From Saccopteryx bilineata (Eukaryota > Chordata > Mammalia > Chiroptera > Emballonuridae), in the NCBI RefSeq assembly GCF_036850765.1, contig NC_089490.1:296032982-296096981 (forward strand): a stretch of 64,000 bases of DNA, in the 5' to 3' direction. Below are positions 10,174-22,079 of this stretch, in pieces. The notes beneath the pieces were generated by a model. The model was not told the origin of the DNA. It saw only the letters and a list, made by a program, of their open reading frames with translations, and made no database searches. A program made the position numbers and the translations under genes. The stretch's first letter is position 1. Every line of letters begins with the position of its first letter.

Positions 10174-10835
10174 AACCCTGACAAAGAAGACACCTACTAA
10201 TAAGAAGGGCTCCTGGTGGCTAACTGGGCTCAAATTTTAATAGAATCTAGCAGCCATTTCTACACAGAGGCCTCTCAAAGCAAACTGCACTTTAGGAAAA
10301 AGCCTGCACGAATTGCTGCCTGCACTGTGTTTCTGCCATCTGAGCCAGACTTTATAAAGAAGTTCCTGGAATCCCATTTCAACCAATAGGACTGAGGCTT
10401 TTCCCATCCAATCAAAGCTACACAGCTCCAATCAACCAGAGCGGCTCTATTATGACCAATCAGGACAGTGCCTTTTGGACTAATCAAACTGTAAGAATCT
10501 GGAGTCATCATCTGCATGAGGACAGACCAATCAGGGACCAGGGGTTGGGACTTCTGTCCATATAAGCCAGCTCCCCTCTGGCTCTGAGAGCGCACTTTCC
10601 CTTTCCACCAAAGACTGAAGACTGTGTCACCCTGGCTGAGGCTGAAACACTGAAGATGTTTTGCCGGGCAGCATGCAGCAGACAAGTGCAGGCCAGAGAC
10701 TAGCACAGAACGAAATAGACCAAAGCACAGCAAAGCAGACCAGCAAGGAGCAGAGCAGAGTCGTCTAGCCTGAGAGAGGCCTGGCCCAGGGCTGCCTCAC
10801 AGCCCTGCTGTACCCTACTGAGCTCTTCTACAGCC
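10174..10835 (+). mobile_element. LTR-like promoter block (probable solo or rearranged ERV LTR)
   Basis: Plus-strand CCAAT boxes near 10383, 10408, 10428, 10456 and 10527 are followed by a TATA-like CATATAAGCC at 10559, a classic LTR promoter layout. The downstream part has CAGCCCTGCTGTA twice (10799 and about 10951), and 10950-11030 may continue the element. Clear LTR ends and a target duplication are not visible, so the LTR call is tentative. The orientation is antisense to DROSHA. Confidence 0.4.
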
Positions 10836-10934
10836 AGCCAGCCATTTATACTTTACCAAGTCCTTTATATGCAAGAGCATTTTACTGAAATCTTAAAAAA
10901 GATTTCTATTAAGAAGACCAGAGAATGTAATGTG
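10836..10934 (+). repeat. 99-bp direct repeat, second copy
   Basis: Second copy of 10075-10173, about 97% identical, placed after the LTR-like block. Confidence 0.93.
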
Positions 10935-12329
10935 TGCTGTTGTCATAGCCCTGCTGTATCACAACTCAGCTGCTTTGCACTGAACAGTCTCCTTCTTCAC
11001 ACCCCACACTGGGGGTTCCTATCGATGTTGACTTAGCACCAACCATTCCTTGACAGTAAACTCAGCTCAGGTAACAGTTGTCTTGGAAGAATGGGAGTCC
11101 TGCAGAGGGAGGAGCTGTTATCAGATCAAGAAGCATTCACCTTCCCATGAATTTTAATCAGGATCCATTTTCTCTGACCAGTTAGTCAAAGAAAGCGATT
11201 TGAGTGCTTTTGCCTACCAACCTCAAAACAGAATGAAAAATATAATATATACAGAGAAGATAAACTAGTCCTCAAGCTACTTCTAATCTCACTGAGGAGC
11301 CAGAGTAAGATGTCTGTGACACGGCTGAGGAACACAAAACTGCAGTGGAACAGATTAGGATAACCTCTCCATACCTGTCACCCACCAATCAATCTGATGG
11401 TTAACGTTTTATCCTTTTACAAATTAGGGCCCCACAGGGTTTTGTTAAAAAAGAAAACGTCAGAGTTAACTGAAAACTCAGATTCAAAAATGACTAAAGT
11501 AGATCTCTAAGGTCCTTTCCAGTTCTCAATGCTACACAATTTTAGATCTCTTAAAACAATCTACTCTGACTTGTCACGGAGATACCAGATTTTGAGTAGA
11601 CTGTTTAACATTCTGCTCCCTGTTCGCATAGTGTCTACCTTAGGATGATGTTCTGTTGGACTTGGAGAAACATCAGCAAACAGGAAAACTGGGTGATATC
11701 GCTTCAAATGGCCTCAGAAAGAATAGACAGAGTAAGACAATCACTTCTGAACGTAGCTAAAGAGTGAAAAATAATTGGTCAATTGGCAAAATAATAGAGA
11801 ACTTGGAAGATGTAGCTGGCTGCCACTGTGGATGATTATTCTCAAACTAACAGTACTGCATCAATAGCAGTTCATCTTAAAACAAAACTATTTAGCTTTG
11901 GACATCACAAGGTAAATGGATTGCACAGCAATACCTTTAATTATTGGATTAAATCCCACTGTTCAATATAATAATTAAATGCCAGCATTGACTTAAAAAA
12001 AAACACTTATTATAATGAAACGAATACCTAAGAGTGCCTGAACTTATTACAATATATGCTACCATCAAAACAGATAAGTGGGAGCCTGGAAAGAATTCTC
12101 CCAAAAGGCTGAACACAGCAAATTACATTACCTGACCCGAGCCTATGTAGTCATTTTCCTTAACTGTAATTCCCATGGAGCACAACCAGCATCAATCATA
12201 ACAAAAAAATAAGCATGGGTCAAAGAATAGGCTGTGTTTGGGAGATCTCTGATCTGGTATAAATTACATCCACAGGGAAAACAAAAATACTTTCTAGTCA
12301 GTATATATATCTGACATGTTCCTCTACTG

Positions 12330-12647
12330 CAGGGGTCGGGAACCTTTTTGGCTGAGAGAGCCATGAACGTCACATATTTTAAAATGTAATTCCATGAGAG
12401 CCATACAACGACCCGTGTACGTTATGCATTATCCAATAAAAATTTGGTGTTGTCCTGGAGGACAGCTGTGATTGGCTCCAGTCACCCGCAACCATGAACA
12501 TGAGCAGTAGGAAATGAATGGATTGTAATTCATGAGAATGTTTTATATTTTTAACATTATTTTTTTTACTAAAGATTTGTTTGTGAGCCAGATGCAGTCA
12601 TCAAAAGAGCCACATCTGGCTCACGAGCCATAGGTTCCCGACCCCTG
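12330..12647 (+). mobile_element. hAT-type non-autonomous DNA transposon, second family
   Basis: 318 bp with inverted ends CAGGGGTCGGGAACCTTTTT and GGTTCCCGACCCCTG, and a perfect 8-bp duplication CTCTACTG (12322-12329 and 12648-12655). Its interior is unrelated to the copies at 6829 and 34863. Confidence 0.93.
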
Positions 12648-13160
12648 CTCTACTGAGTTCATCTAATGAAAAAGTACTATCACTTGGGTCAAATATGAAA
12701 TTTGCACTGCTTTTGTTCATTAATGCCTTTAGTTCTCTGCAGCATAGGTTTGAGTCAGGGGTCTGTAGTTTATTCACCTGGCCCTCCGGAGTCTGCCTGC
12801 AGAGTTGTTGGAGTGTCCCTTTTGACAAGCACCCACACGTGGGCTGCGAACAGGCAGGTGCATCTGAAGAATAGACTTGCCTTCACTCGATGTACAGAGA
12901 CAGAACTTCGTGTTACTAAGTGCCCCCACCCTACCACTGTGCACGTGCATGTGCACACACACAGAACTAAACAAGACAATACCAAAACTGACAACAAAAA
13001 CAAAACTCAAATGATACAAAACAATTTATGGTTGGTGTCCCTATTAGCGACAAGGTAATTTGTTCCATAGAAACTTCTAAGAATTAGGAAAACTGCAGTG
13101 CCAGATGACTTTTAAAGGAAGAGGCATGAGGTACGACTGGGTTCTCAGGAGCGTCATTAC

Positions 13161-13268
13161 CTGACAGACATCAGAACGGATGCCAGTTTTCCAGAATCCT
13201 TGGCTACTGAGCTCCACCGTTACTTCTCGCCTCATTGTATTCTTCTGTCGGATTTTCTGGAGCGCTTC
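13161..13268 (-). CDS. DROSHA: DROSHA exon E13 (residues 823-858)
   Basis: 108 nt, 36 codons, phase 0 at both ends: EALQKIRQKNTMRREVTVEL then SSQGFWKTGIRSDVCQ. Continues the connector region before RNase III domain a. The acceptor is CTTTTCTAG; the donor is GTAATG. Confidence 0.97.
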
Positions 13269-13959
13269 CTAGAAAAGAACTCATTATGATGAGTAACCTG
13301 ATGATTGTAATGCAATATTAAGCCGAAAATCAAGCATTAGAAAATAAGCTAAATTTGTTCAATATCACCCTTACATTCAGGTATTCACGCCTCTTCATGC
13401 AACTGACAATAATGTACTTAAAATGAAGGCCAGAACGCTCAAAGCCTTGGGTAACCAGGTAAGAAAACAAATCTAAGCTGAATCTAGCATTCTCAAAAGT
13501 TCAAATAAAAAATGTCCTTTCATTGATGAAAAAAACAAAATGTAGTGTTTGGGTTTTGAAATCAGCATGAAAAATTATGTCAAGCCTTATGTCAAGCATT
13601 TACATCTAAAAAAGACCATCTGTAAATTAACCTGCAACCCACATAATTCTAAAAGTTGCTTTCAAATTTGTCAACCCGTTATCAAAACCCTTACAGCAAG
13701 GGTGTATTTTATTTGAAAAAGACAATAATCCAAAACTTCTGCAAGACATAGTCAGAAAATGACTCTTTCCTTTCACTGCCCTCAAATAATGATAAAAATA
13801 ATTTTATATTTGTATATTAGTCAATAAAAAGCTCAGGATTTCAAATCACCTCTTTGATTAGAAGAACGTTAAATGATTCATTTCAGAAGTCCACACAACC
13901 ACGTTCTTCTCTGGAGGCACCAACAGAGGGACATTTCAGCCAGCCTCTCTCAGCCCTGC

Positions 13960-14085
13960 TTTCCTCCTTTATAATGAAGCCAACTGGCTCGAGTGACAGT
14001 AAGTGACAAAGCCAGAATTTTACCACTTCCCAGCTTCAAAGCCTTGCTCTTACACCACCAAACAGAATAAAACCTCACTGAGACA
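13960..14085 (+). mobile_element. MIR fragment
   Basis: Shows the downstream half of a MIR: AGTGACAAAGCCAGAATTT followed by a CTTGCTCTTACACCACC-like end. Short and diverged. Confidence 0.4.
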
Positions 14086-14416
14086 AAATCTATTTTGATA
14101 CTAAATTTATTTACTCTTAAAATTATAACTAAAACATAAATGATCCTGGAATATAGGGATAATACTACCCATCGTAAAGAGATGTGGAATTTAGAATATA
14201 AAACTTTACAAAATAAACTCACCCTAATAAACTGACAGACATATGGAAGACAATCTTTTACAACCTCAAAACCAAGAAATTTGTGTGAGACTCAAAGTTG
14301 TATTATGTGCACTCTAATTAATGATAAAAAACTGATCCAGAAAGATTAAAACTTTAATTTCTATAAGAAATAATTCATTCCCAAAGGTAGCAATCCATTA
14401 ATAAACTATCCTTTTT

Positions 14417-14539
14417 GGCCCTGGCCGGCTGGCTCAGTGATAGAGCATCAGCCCAGTGTGTGGATGTCCCTGGTTCGATTCTCATCCCGGGCACACAGGA
14501 GAAGCACCCATCTGCTTCTTTACCCCTCCCCTTCTCGCA

Positions 14540-14571
<32 letters not shown>

Positions 14572-14840
14572 CCTTCCTCCCCTCTTGATTAGAACTCGTT
14601 CTATTCAAGACAGGTACTGAAGATGGCTTCATCGCCTCCACCTCAGGTGCTAAAAAATGGCTCCAGTTGCAACAGAGTAGGGGCCCCAGATGGACAGAGC
14701 ATCACCCCCTAGTGGGCTTGCGGGTGGCTTCCAGTCAGGGCACATGCAAGAGTCTGTCTCTGCCTCCCCTCCTCTCACTAAATAAATAATAATAATAATA
14801 AACTATCCTTTCTAAAAAAATAAATAAATAAAAAGAAGAG
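14417..14840 (+). mobile_element. tRNA-derived SINE, family A
   Basis: Head GGCCCTGGCCGGCTGGCTCA, B-box GGTTCGATTCTCATCC, expanded CT tract at 14540-14575, and an AATAAATAAT-type tail. An 11-bp duplication ACTATCCTTTT lies at 14405-14415 and 14841-14851. A third partial copy (ACTATCCTT, 14802-14810) sits inside the tail. Confidence 0.85.
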
Positions 14841-15052
14841 ACTATCCTTTTCAGGGGGAAAAAGGGGTCCTTAGTTACCAACTAATATGATGAAAAAATA
14901 TCAATCAGCATACTAATGTGAGGAGGGGAGGAAAGTGTAATGTTTCAAAAAGTATTCTTCCACCTTATTCTAGAAGTGTAGTGCCATGCAAAAATCTTTA
15001 AATAAACCTCAAGCATATCATCAATCACAGAAGAATAGGGTTCAATACCCAC

Positions 15053-15152
15053 CTCCCTCTGTGCCAGCTTCTGTTTGTCCGTTTGTTTGACTTTGGGACT
15101 ATTCGCCAGGAGATGACGAAGTTTCACATAACTCTTCCACAGTTTCTGGTAC
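15053..15152 (-). CDS. DROSHA: DROSHA exon E12 (residues 789-822)
   Basis: 100 nt, one base completing Gln789 and then 33 codons: YQKLWKSYVKLRHLLANSPK then VKQTDKQKLAQRE. A basic, helix-forming segment. The acceptor is TTTCCTTAG; the donor is GTGGGT. Confidence 0.97.
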
Positions 15153-16776
15153 CTAAGGAAAAGGACAAACAGACATCTTAAACTAAGAGAAGGCAAATCT
15201 GAACTACAACAAAGCCAGTTGTTTTAATAGGCCTGTTCAACCATAAATTACATTCTTTTGAATATCATAATGGCAGCAAACCCTCACTCCAAGGAAGGAT
15301 ATGGTTTTGGAGGTTGAAGTCAAGATGACCAACAGTCAGCTTGAACCTAGTTATTAAGTTGATTATTGCTTATTTAGGTTAAAAAATGAAGTGTCACTAT
15401 ACGGGAAAATCTCTTTGGAAAGAATTCTAAAGGAAATATACAAAACCAACAGAAAGATATGCCGTTTCTAATTGTTACCTCTCTGAAAGTAACACATTGT
15501 ATATAAATATGTGCTTTCTGAAGGTTGTTGAAAGAAAGACTCTCACTTAATAAGGACATTGTCAGTCTCTGAACTGCCTACACTGGAAGTAAAAGTTGAG
15601 TATTAGAAAGAGAAACCCCAATTGTGCCAATAGCTGTTCCCATTCTTCCACTGGGGCGGAAAAAAGACAAACGGTGTACACCAGTTTGTATATACCATGA
15701 CAAAAATAAGCACATTTGTAGCCAAACGTGTGATACCCTGGGTCAGTCTGAAAGACACTTTTAAAGCATCCTGGGAATGAAGAGAACATGGAATCCTTCA
15801 GCAATTCACACTCCTGCCACCTGAGTCCACGAGAGCCTAATCACATTCTACTAACATTTTTCTGACAAGAAGTGACTTTCAAAGGATTTTCTGTCATCTT
15901 GAAACTGTTTCTGTCACTGAAACTGCTCCTTCCTTGGCCTCAGCGGGGTCTCTCCTTTTTGGTAACAATTTCTTAGAGAAAGGAGGAAAGAAAGGAGTAC
16001 TTACACAGTGCCTGGTTCACTGCTTCATACTTTTATCCAAAGGGGGGAAAGAAAGAACAAAACCCTTTAGCCTCTTCACCAGAATTATATTTATGAATTG
16101 AAAATCTCCCATGCCCTTTTCTCCCACTATAATCCTTTAAAAAAATTAAGTCAGGAAACTTTCTGTTTAACGAGGTAGGAAATTCAAACTCTCCTGAAGA
16201 AAATAATGGTGCTGTTTCCAATCCCACATAGCCTCATCTCTTCCCAGAAAAACACTAACATGTCAATGAGAAAATCCCAAATGTGGAAAGTAACATCAAT
16301 TCTAAAAGTCAGAAGTCATGGCTTCTCCTTCCAACATAAACTTTAACTTTGCATGGGATATTGAGCTCTTTTAAGATGCTCCCAAAAATAAAACTCTACA
16401 TAAATTTAGCAGTGCTAGGAACCAACATGGTGCTACTTTCCTCTGGACGGCACTGACAAAATGAAAATAATAACAATAAGTAATGCAGTGATGAATAAAT
16501 GGAAGTCCCCTAAAAGTTAAAAACATACAGGACGCTTGTTGATCAAGATTGCCAAGGATAACCTATTGAGTAATAATTTCCTGCAGTCAAATGTAGAGAA
16601 AATAACTCTTCAGGAGCTACCAAAACCTGTTCTACTTGGTAACCTAAATTTGGAAACATGGCTCATTTTAGTTCTTAATTTCTAAAGAGGAAAACACCCA
16701 ATAAAGGGATCCTTTGCTAATTCAGCTGTTAGTAGAAGGTGAAATTGGCTAAGACAAACACCGAGAAATATCTTAC

Positions 16777-16901
16777 TGTGGGTCTCCTGCATAACTCAAC
16801 TGTGCAGGGCGTATCCCAAAGTGAACGATAATCGGAAAAGTAATCACATCGGGGTTGAATTGTTCACGATCCAGTTGATCGATGCGGACAGAGCTTGGTT
16901 T
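16777..16901 (-). CDS. DROSHA: DROSHA exon E11 (residues 748-789)
   Basis: 125 nt, phase 0 start, ending two bases into a Gln codon: KPSSVRIDQLDREQFNPDVI, TFPIIVHFGIRPAQLSYAGD, P. The acceptor is CTCTGTAG; the donor is GTAAGA. Identical to the remembered human protein. Part of the central domain leading to the connector. Confidence 0.97.
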
Positions 16902-19900
16902 CTACAGAGAAAAATCAAAGCCATTTATTCCCATAAGAAGTCATTAAGTATTGACTTTAACCTGAGTAGGCAAGAAATTAATCGGATTTTTTTTCTAGGA
17001 AAGCTTCAACCCCAAAGAGAAAATGTCATTTAAACCCTTTAATCATAGCAGCCCATACTATATAAAAACTATATAATGTCATCCCTGTAAATGAGTCTGT
17101 GCCATTTGGCATAATGAACAATAATCTTGTCCTTTATTGCAGGCCACATAGAAACCTTTAAAAGTTAAACTTTTAAAAGGATACCTAGTTAGATGTAACT
17201 TTTCCTTAACCTCGTCAAAGGCACAGGGGAAGCAGTCCACACCACAGGCAAGTGATATGCTGGCTTACTCTGCCTGAATTTCACATTGCAAATGAATAGC
17301 TTGTTTCTACTCAAGACACACAGACAGATGGCTCTATATAATTTTTCCATTAGCTCTCTGTGTACCTTACATATTCCTTTACTTGCACATTTTAAAATTA
17401 GACAGTATGGCAGTACAAAGGCCAAACGGCTAAGCTTCTCTTATTATGTTCATGTAGGCCATTTTTAGTTTTAATAGAGAGCCCCATTATTTTTCAAGTC
17501 TAATAAAAAGGTGAACAGCTAGTTCCTTCTTGAGTTATTAAATTATGAGGAACCACTTGTAAAAAAAAAAAAATACCTTTCATCCTGAAAGCTTAAGTTT
17601 GTAAAGAGATGAGTATAACCATCTTGCTTATACCCAACTCTGAGGGTAGTCCCTTATTAGAAACAAAATTCTGACCAAGAGACTGTGGGACCTTTGGCTC
17701 AACTACTATAGAGCTGAAGGCTACAAAACTGATTGATCCACACAGAGGCCAATAAGCTTCACTCTGTGGCACAGAAATGACCAACAACTGGAGTCTGGTT
17801 GGTGGCCTGCACTGTCCAGGACAGGGGTTTCAATGCTAAAAGCCGAAAGCCCCCAGCTACTGGGAAAAGCTGGTAGCCCCCATCAGCCATCTGACAAATC
17901 CAAGTAGGTGACAAAGTGAATAGATTTGTGTAAATTCATTCACATTAATTTAAAGATAACCTACACTTAAGTTTTTAAGGAATATTTAAATGTTATTTAA
18001 CAATCAAAATTCCACTGGTATCTTAAAAAGTTGAACCCCACTCTCAAAATTAATAACTAGAGAAGAGTTTGTTCACAGGTAACCTAATATAATATTATTT
18101 AAATGCTTATCAACAATAGCAACATGTTATTTAGGTCTAAGAATTGTTTCCAATATTTTGGGAATCAAAGCAGCAGGATTACTTTTTAAAAGAACTGCAC
18201 AACTGAAAAATGCTAGTGAATTATTCATGTTTCCATGATTTTAAAGACCATGCTATGGTATCAACAAGGGCATAATGATTTAAAATATCTATAGTACCTC
18301 TAAATTTATATGGGTGGAGAAGGGGAATGAAGTAAGTTCTAGAATTTGGCCACACCCAACAAGATCTATCATGCCATCTCCGTAGAGGAATAAAAACATT
18401 CTTGCTAATGATCAAAGTGTTCTCTGGCAAAGGCAAAGTGCCGAGAGAGGGAGATTAATTCTTTTAAGTTCCGCAGCAATAAAGTACTTAATGTGATCAT
18501 AATGGCTTGAAAATTTAATAAATTCCCCAATATTCTTACCACTGGGCCATCTTTCAAAGCAAGCACTGCGGAGGATGAAATGTGGTGCCATGCATACTCT
18601 GCCCTATTCTCAAAAGGATATGATGAGAGATGTTTGAATGGTGCTGAATTTTCAGAATATTTTCCTCCTTTAAACATAGCTTTAGGTAAATACAAAAAGA
18701 AAATTAACTTCAACATGTCCCTGGCATCCAAATTTACCTTTCTTAATTTATTTCTGATTACTTTCCAACATAAATCTTTCATCCTGACTAATCTGGTTTC
18801 CTCATTATCTTCATACTGGCCATACACCATGCCAACCATGTACATGTAAACACACCAATAATTTATACAATTTCTCAATTCCTTAAGAACCTCACTGTGG
18901 TGTATATGAAACATCCCTGGAAGCCCAGTTGAGTGACCTCACCTAAAACTACGGGCTTTCCTGGCTGGCTATTTGACTGACTGATCCATTGATTCAATGA
19001 TTCATCACAGACTCCTTTTACAGGGATATGCTGTGAGACTGCACCTGGAGAAACATCCTACAATCTCTAGACTTCACGAGCACCTGGCTCATGTCCCTCA
19101 ACAATGAGCTGAACGATGATCACGGTCACGAAGTCAAGGACCTCTGTGCCACTGGCTCAATCACAAGCAATGAGTGAATCAGAAGCACCTGGGATTTTTT
19201 TTTTTTTTTAACTACAGATCCTTGGGCTCCTGGAGTATACGGGGTGGGGGTCAATCATGGCATTCTTGTGTTTTTAAAAGCTCTCCAACTGATGCTATAA
19301 TTTAAGAAATTTGAAGCATGCCATGAAAGAAAGCCTCCAGGCTGACAGTACTTCCAGTGTCCCCACAAATCGTGGGATGCCTGAAGCAGGCCCACCAAGA
19401 TGAAAAGATAATGTCTGCCGCCACCACCACACCAACCCATCTTCTGACCCAGCTATAAACCTGGCAGAAGAAATGTAAATTAGTGCAACTGTTTAAAGAA
19501 GAAAAATTAAATTCACAGTCATACTCTCATACTGCTATGACTCGTATATTTCTTTTAAAGTTACTCTAACATTTATGTGGCTTAATATAACAGTAAAAGC
19601 TGTATGGTTTTTTTAGTTTTAAGTAAGTTTTATGTTTGAAAACATTTTTATTAAACTTTCATTTTCGAGATTTGTTTATAATAATCAGCATTAGCTGGAA
19701 TGTTTAACTTGCAAATAACAACATTCTGTTTGTGCAGATGTTACTGTCATGCTACAAAAAGTGGATCTACAGTTTTATTTTTATGAATCATGGCTATTAA
19801 ACAATTTGGCAGCCTTTTTAAAACAACTTTGTTTAAATAGATCACTCTGTTTCTTTACATAAAAATATTTTAATTCTCCATTTTTGGAAAACCTTATCCT

Positions 19901-20228
19901 GATAAGATGCCAACATATAACTATTTTATAAAACAATAACATAGTTTGAAAAAAATTTTTAATTAGTATATAAAACAGAATTTTCTTCATAAGATAAAGC
20001 TAGTTATCTTTTAATTCTCTTTAGTTTTTATATTTCTATTTCAACAATTAACATTAGATGTTAATTTTAAAACAAAGTAATAACAAAAGAAATGGGAAAT
20101 ATTTGTAATAATTATGGCAAAAGATGAATAAAAAAGGACAAAACCACAAAAGAAAATTAGACAAAGGATATTAATAGGCCATTATCAAAAGAAAACATAA
20201 AAGGCCAAAAAACATTTAATTTCTTCAT
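16902..20228. other. Intron E10-E11, mostly without recognisable repeats
   Basis: AT-rich intron. A MER5A-like fragment may lie at about 19160-19300 (TGAATCAGAAGCACCTGGGA). A 169-codon minus-strand open frame at 18405-18914 has no recognisable domain and its length is what chance would give in 64 kb. Confidence 0.45.
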
Positions 20229-20397
20229 TGATTTTTTTTTCTTTAGAGAGAAGGAGGGAGAGAGAGAGACACTGATTTGTTATTCCATTTATTCATGCAT
20301 TCATTGGTTGATCCTCGTATGTGCGCTGACCTGGGATCGAACCTACAACCTTGGCATATCAGGACAATGCTCTAACAGAGATACCCAGCCAGGCCCC
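20229..20397 (-). mobile_element. tRNA-derived SINE, family D, reverse
   Basis: Minus-strand copy: poly-T at 20230-20240, GA-rich tract, TTCATTGGTTGATCC, B-box complement GATCGAACCTACAACC and head complement CCCAGCCAGGCCC at the right end. Forms a head-to-head inverted pair with the next SINE. Confidence 0.8.
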
Positions 20398-20424
20398 AGT
20401 AAACATTTAAAATATTGATTTTTG

Positions 20425-20590
20425 AGCCCTATTCAGATAGCTCAGTTGGTTAGAGCATTATTCCAATATGCCAAGGTTGCAGGTTCGATCCCTGGTCAAG
20501 GCACATACAAGAATCAACTACTAAATGAGTGGAACAACAAATCAAAGTTCCTCTCTGTCTCTCTTTCTCGCTCTCTCTCCTTCTCTCTCT
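20425..20590 (+). mobile_element. tRNA-derived SINE, family D
   Basis: Head with AGCTCAGTTGGTTAGAGCAT (A box), B-box GGTTCGATCCCTGG, then AATGAGTGGAACAACAAATC and a CT-rich tract. Inverted relative to 20229-20397, with about 28 bp between the heads. Confidence 0.82.
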
Positions 20591-20734
20591 AAAATAATTG
20601 TTTTAATTTTTAAGAAATATCTATTTTTTTAGAAACCAAAATAAATATAAAACTGAAGTAAATAATATTTTTCCCTATCAACATGACAAAGTTTTTTTAA
20701 AAAACAATATAACCAATATGAAGAACTGGCACTC

Positions 20735-20990
20735 TATATTATCCTAGTCAGGGTGCAAATTTTACAACCCTTCTGGAAGGTATTTGCCACATGTATCAAA
20801 AGCTTTATGATGCACATACATTCAGACGGCTAATTTCACTACAGGACCTCTTCCTAAGGAATTAAACGGACAAATATTCAAAGATACAGACATATACCTA
20901 TATACACACATACACAAATTCAATATAGTATTATTTGTTACAGCAAAAATCTGGAAGCAGCTTAGGTACCCAACAATAAGAAGCTTGTTT
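20735..20990 (+). mobile_element. Old L1M 3' fragment
   Basis: Contains diverged L1M 3' motifs (AATTTCACTACAGGACCTCT, TTATTTGTTACAGCAAAAAT, GGTACCCAACAATAAG). Poorly preserved. Confidence 0.4.
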
Positions 20991-21133
20991 TTTTATACTC
21001 CTAAAGAAATTTAAAACTATGGAAAAATGATAGTTTTGGAAGGGAATGAGAAAAAAAGGTGTCAATATTTAATATTTAATATAATAATATTTAATACTAT
21101 GATGCTAACTTTGTTTCAAAATAATATGAAATA

Positions 21134-21368
21134 CACTGCTCAAAAAAAATTAGGGGATCAGGGAACATGCAGATACTCCAGTACTTTCAGCTTTTGTATA
21201 GTGCCTTTTCACCAAAGAAATAAAAGTTGGGTTTGCATCTTATTTGCATAATCGAACAACTATGACTTGTCATTTGCTTTTCTGATGTTCTTGTTTAATA
21301 AAAAAAAAAATCTTTTTTTTATCGCTTCATATTCATTTTGAAATATCCCTTAATTTTTGTGAGCAGTA
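21134..21368 (-). mobile_element. Tc1/mariner-like MITE, copy 1
   Basis: 235 bp with inverted ends CACTGCTCAAAAAAAATTAG and TTAATTTTTGTGAGCAGT, flanked by TA (21132-21133 and 21369-21370). Same family as 26307-26548 but opposite orientation (the ATGCAAATGAG-type interior segments align only after reversal). No transposase frame. Confidence 0.88.
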
Positions 21369-21455
21369 TATATTTATCCTAGAGACCAGAAAACTAAATG
21401 GTATCATCTCTGCAGAATGGAATTATGGGGTCATTTTTATTGGATTCTTTGGGCT

Positions 21456-21462
21456 GCTTTTC

Positions 21463-21493
<31 letters not shown>

Positions 21494-21540
21494 TTTATCT
21501 TTCTTTCTTTCTTTCTCTTTTTTTCTTTCTTTAACAGAGA
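21456..21540 (+). repeat. (TTTC)n simple repeat
   Basis: Tandem TTTC units, slightly interrupted, about 60-80 bp. On the DROSHA sense strand it is a GAAA purine tract. Confidence 0.9.
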
Positions 21541-21544
21541 TATC

Positions 21545-21615
21545 CAAATATCTTTTATTTTTATTTATTTTTTAACTGAATTTATTGGGGTGGAACTGCT
21601 ATTCTATTTTCCTGA
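21545..21615 (-). mobile_element. L1 3'-terminal fragment, reverse
   Basis: ACTGAATTTATTGGGGTGG is the reverse complement of an L1-type 3' terminal motif (ACCCCAATAAATTCAGT); compare the plus-strand copies at 2992 and 33478. Confidence 0.4.
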
Positions 21616-21909
21616 TTTCCTATGGTGAAAATATATTACTTATATACCTAGAAAAAAATCAGACTTGAACTTATCTAAACACATTAAAATTCTCCATAAT
21701 GAGCAGAATAAATTTACCAATAAGATGAGCTTACTACCAAATATGCCTACATTGTAATATATTTTGTATTTACTAAATATTGAAAATTTTACTCAAGTAT
21801 AAGAAACAATGAGTACCTAAACCTTTGACAATGTTGTCACTGTTTTTCTGAAACATTCAAACCTGGAAAGAAGGTGACTCGGTCCCCCAAATGTGTGAGC
21901 AGAACGTAC

Positions 21910-22079
21910 CGTTCCGGGGTTGGTGACAATCATGCCTTTGCATTCTTCTGCATATTTCTGCCATTCCAGCTCTTCCCACTGGAGCATGTTGGCGATCTCC
22001 TCTTCGGGAACCAGCGCCTTGCTACAGCGCAGTAAGTAGAGGAGAATCTGGTGCATGGACAGCACTTCCTTACCTCCGT
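21910..22079 (-). CDS. DROSHA: DROSHA exon E10 (residues 691-747)
   Basis: 170 nt, completing an Asp codon and ending in phase 0: GGKEVLSMHQILLYLLRCSK, ALVPEEEIANMLQWEELEWQ, KYAEECKGMIVTNPGT. The acceptor is CCACCCAAG; the donor is GTACGT. It encodes helices of the central domain. The exon start itself contains a strong donor-like GAG/GTAAGG only 6 nt after the acceptor. Confidence 0.97.

Noticed and set aside
10275..10733. 152-codon minus-strand open frame
   Set aside because: It lies across the LTR-like promoter block, has no known motif and is on the strand opposite to the promoter.
12941..12965. Alternating purine-pyrimidine GTGCACGTGCATGTGCACACACAC, possible Z-DNA
   Set aside because: Short, with no supporting context.
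18405..18914. 169-codon open frame on the minus strand inside the E10-E11 intron
   Set aside because: No recognisable domain, and it overlaps no splice-supported exon. With about 6,000 stop-to-stop intervals expected in six frames of 64 kb, one or two this long are expected by chance.
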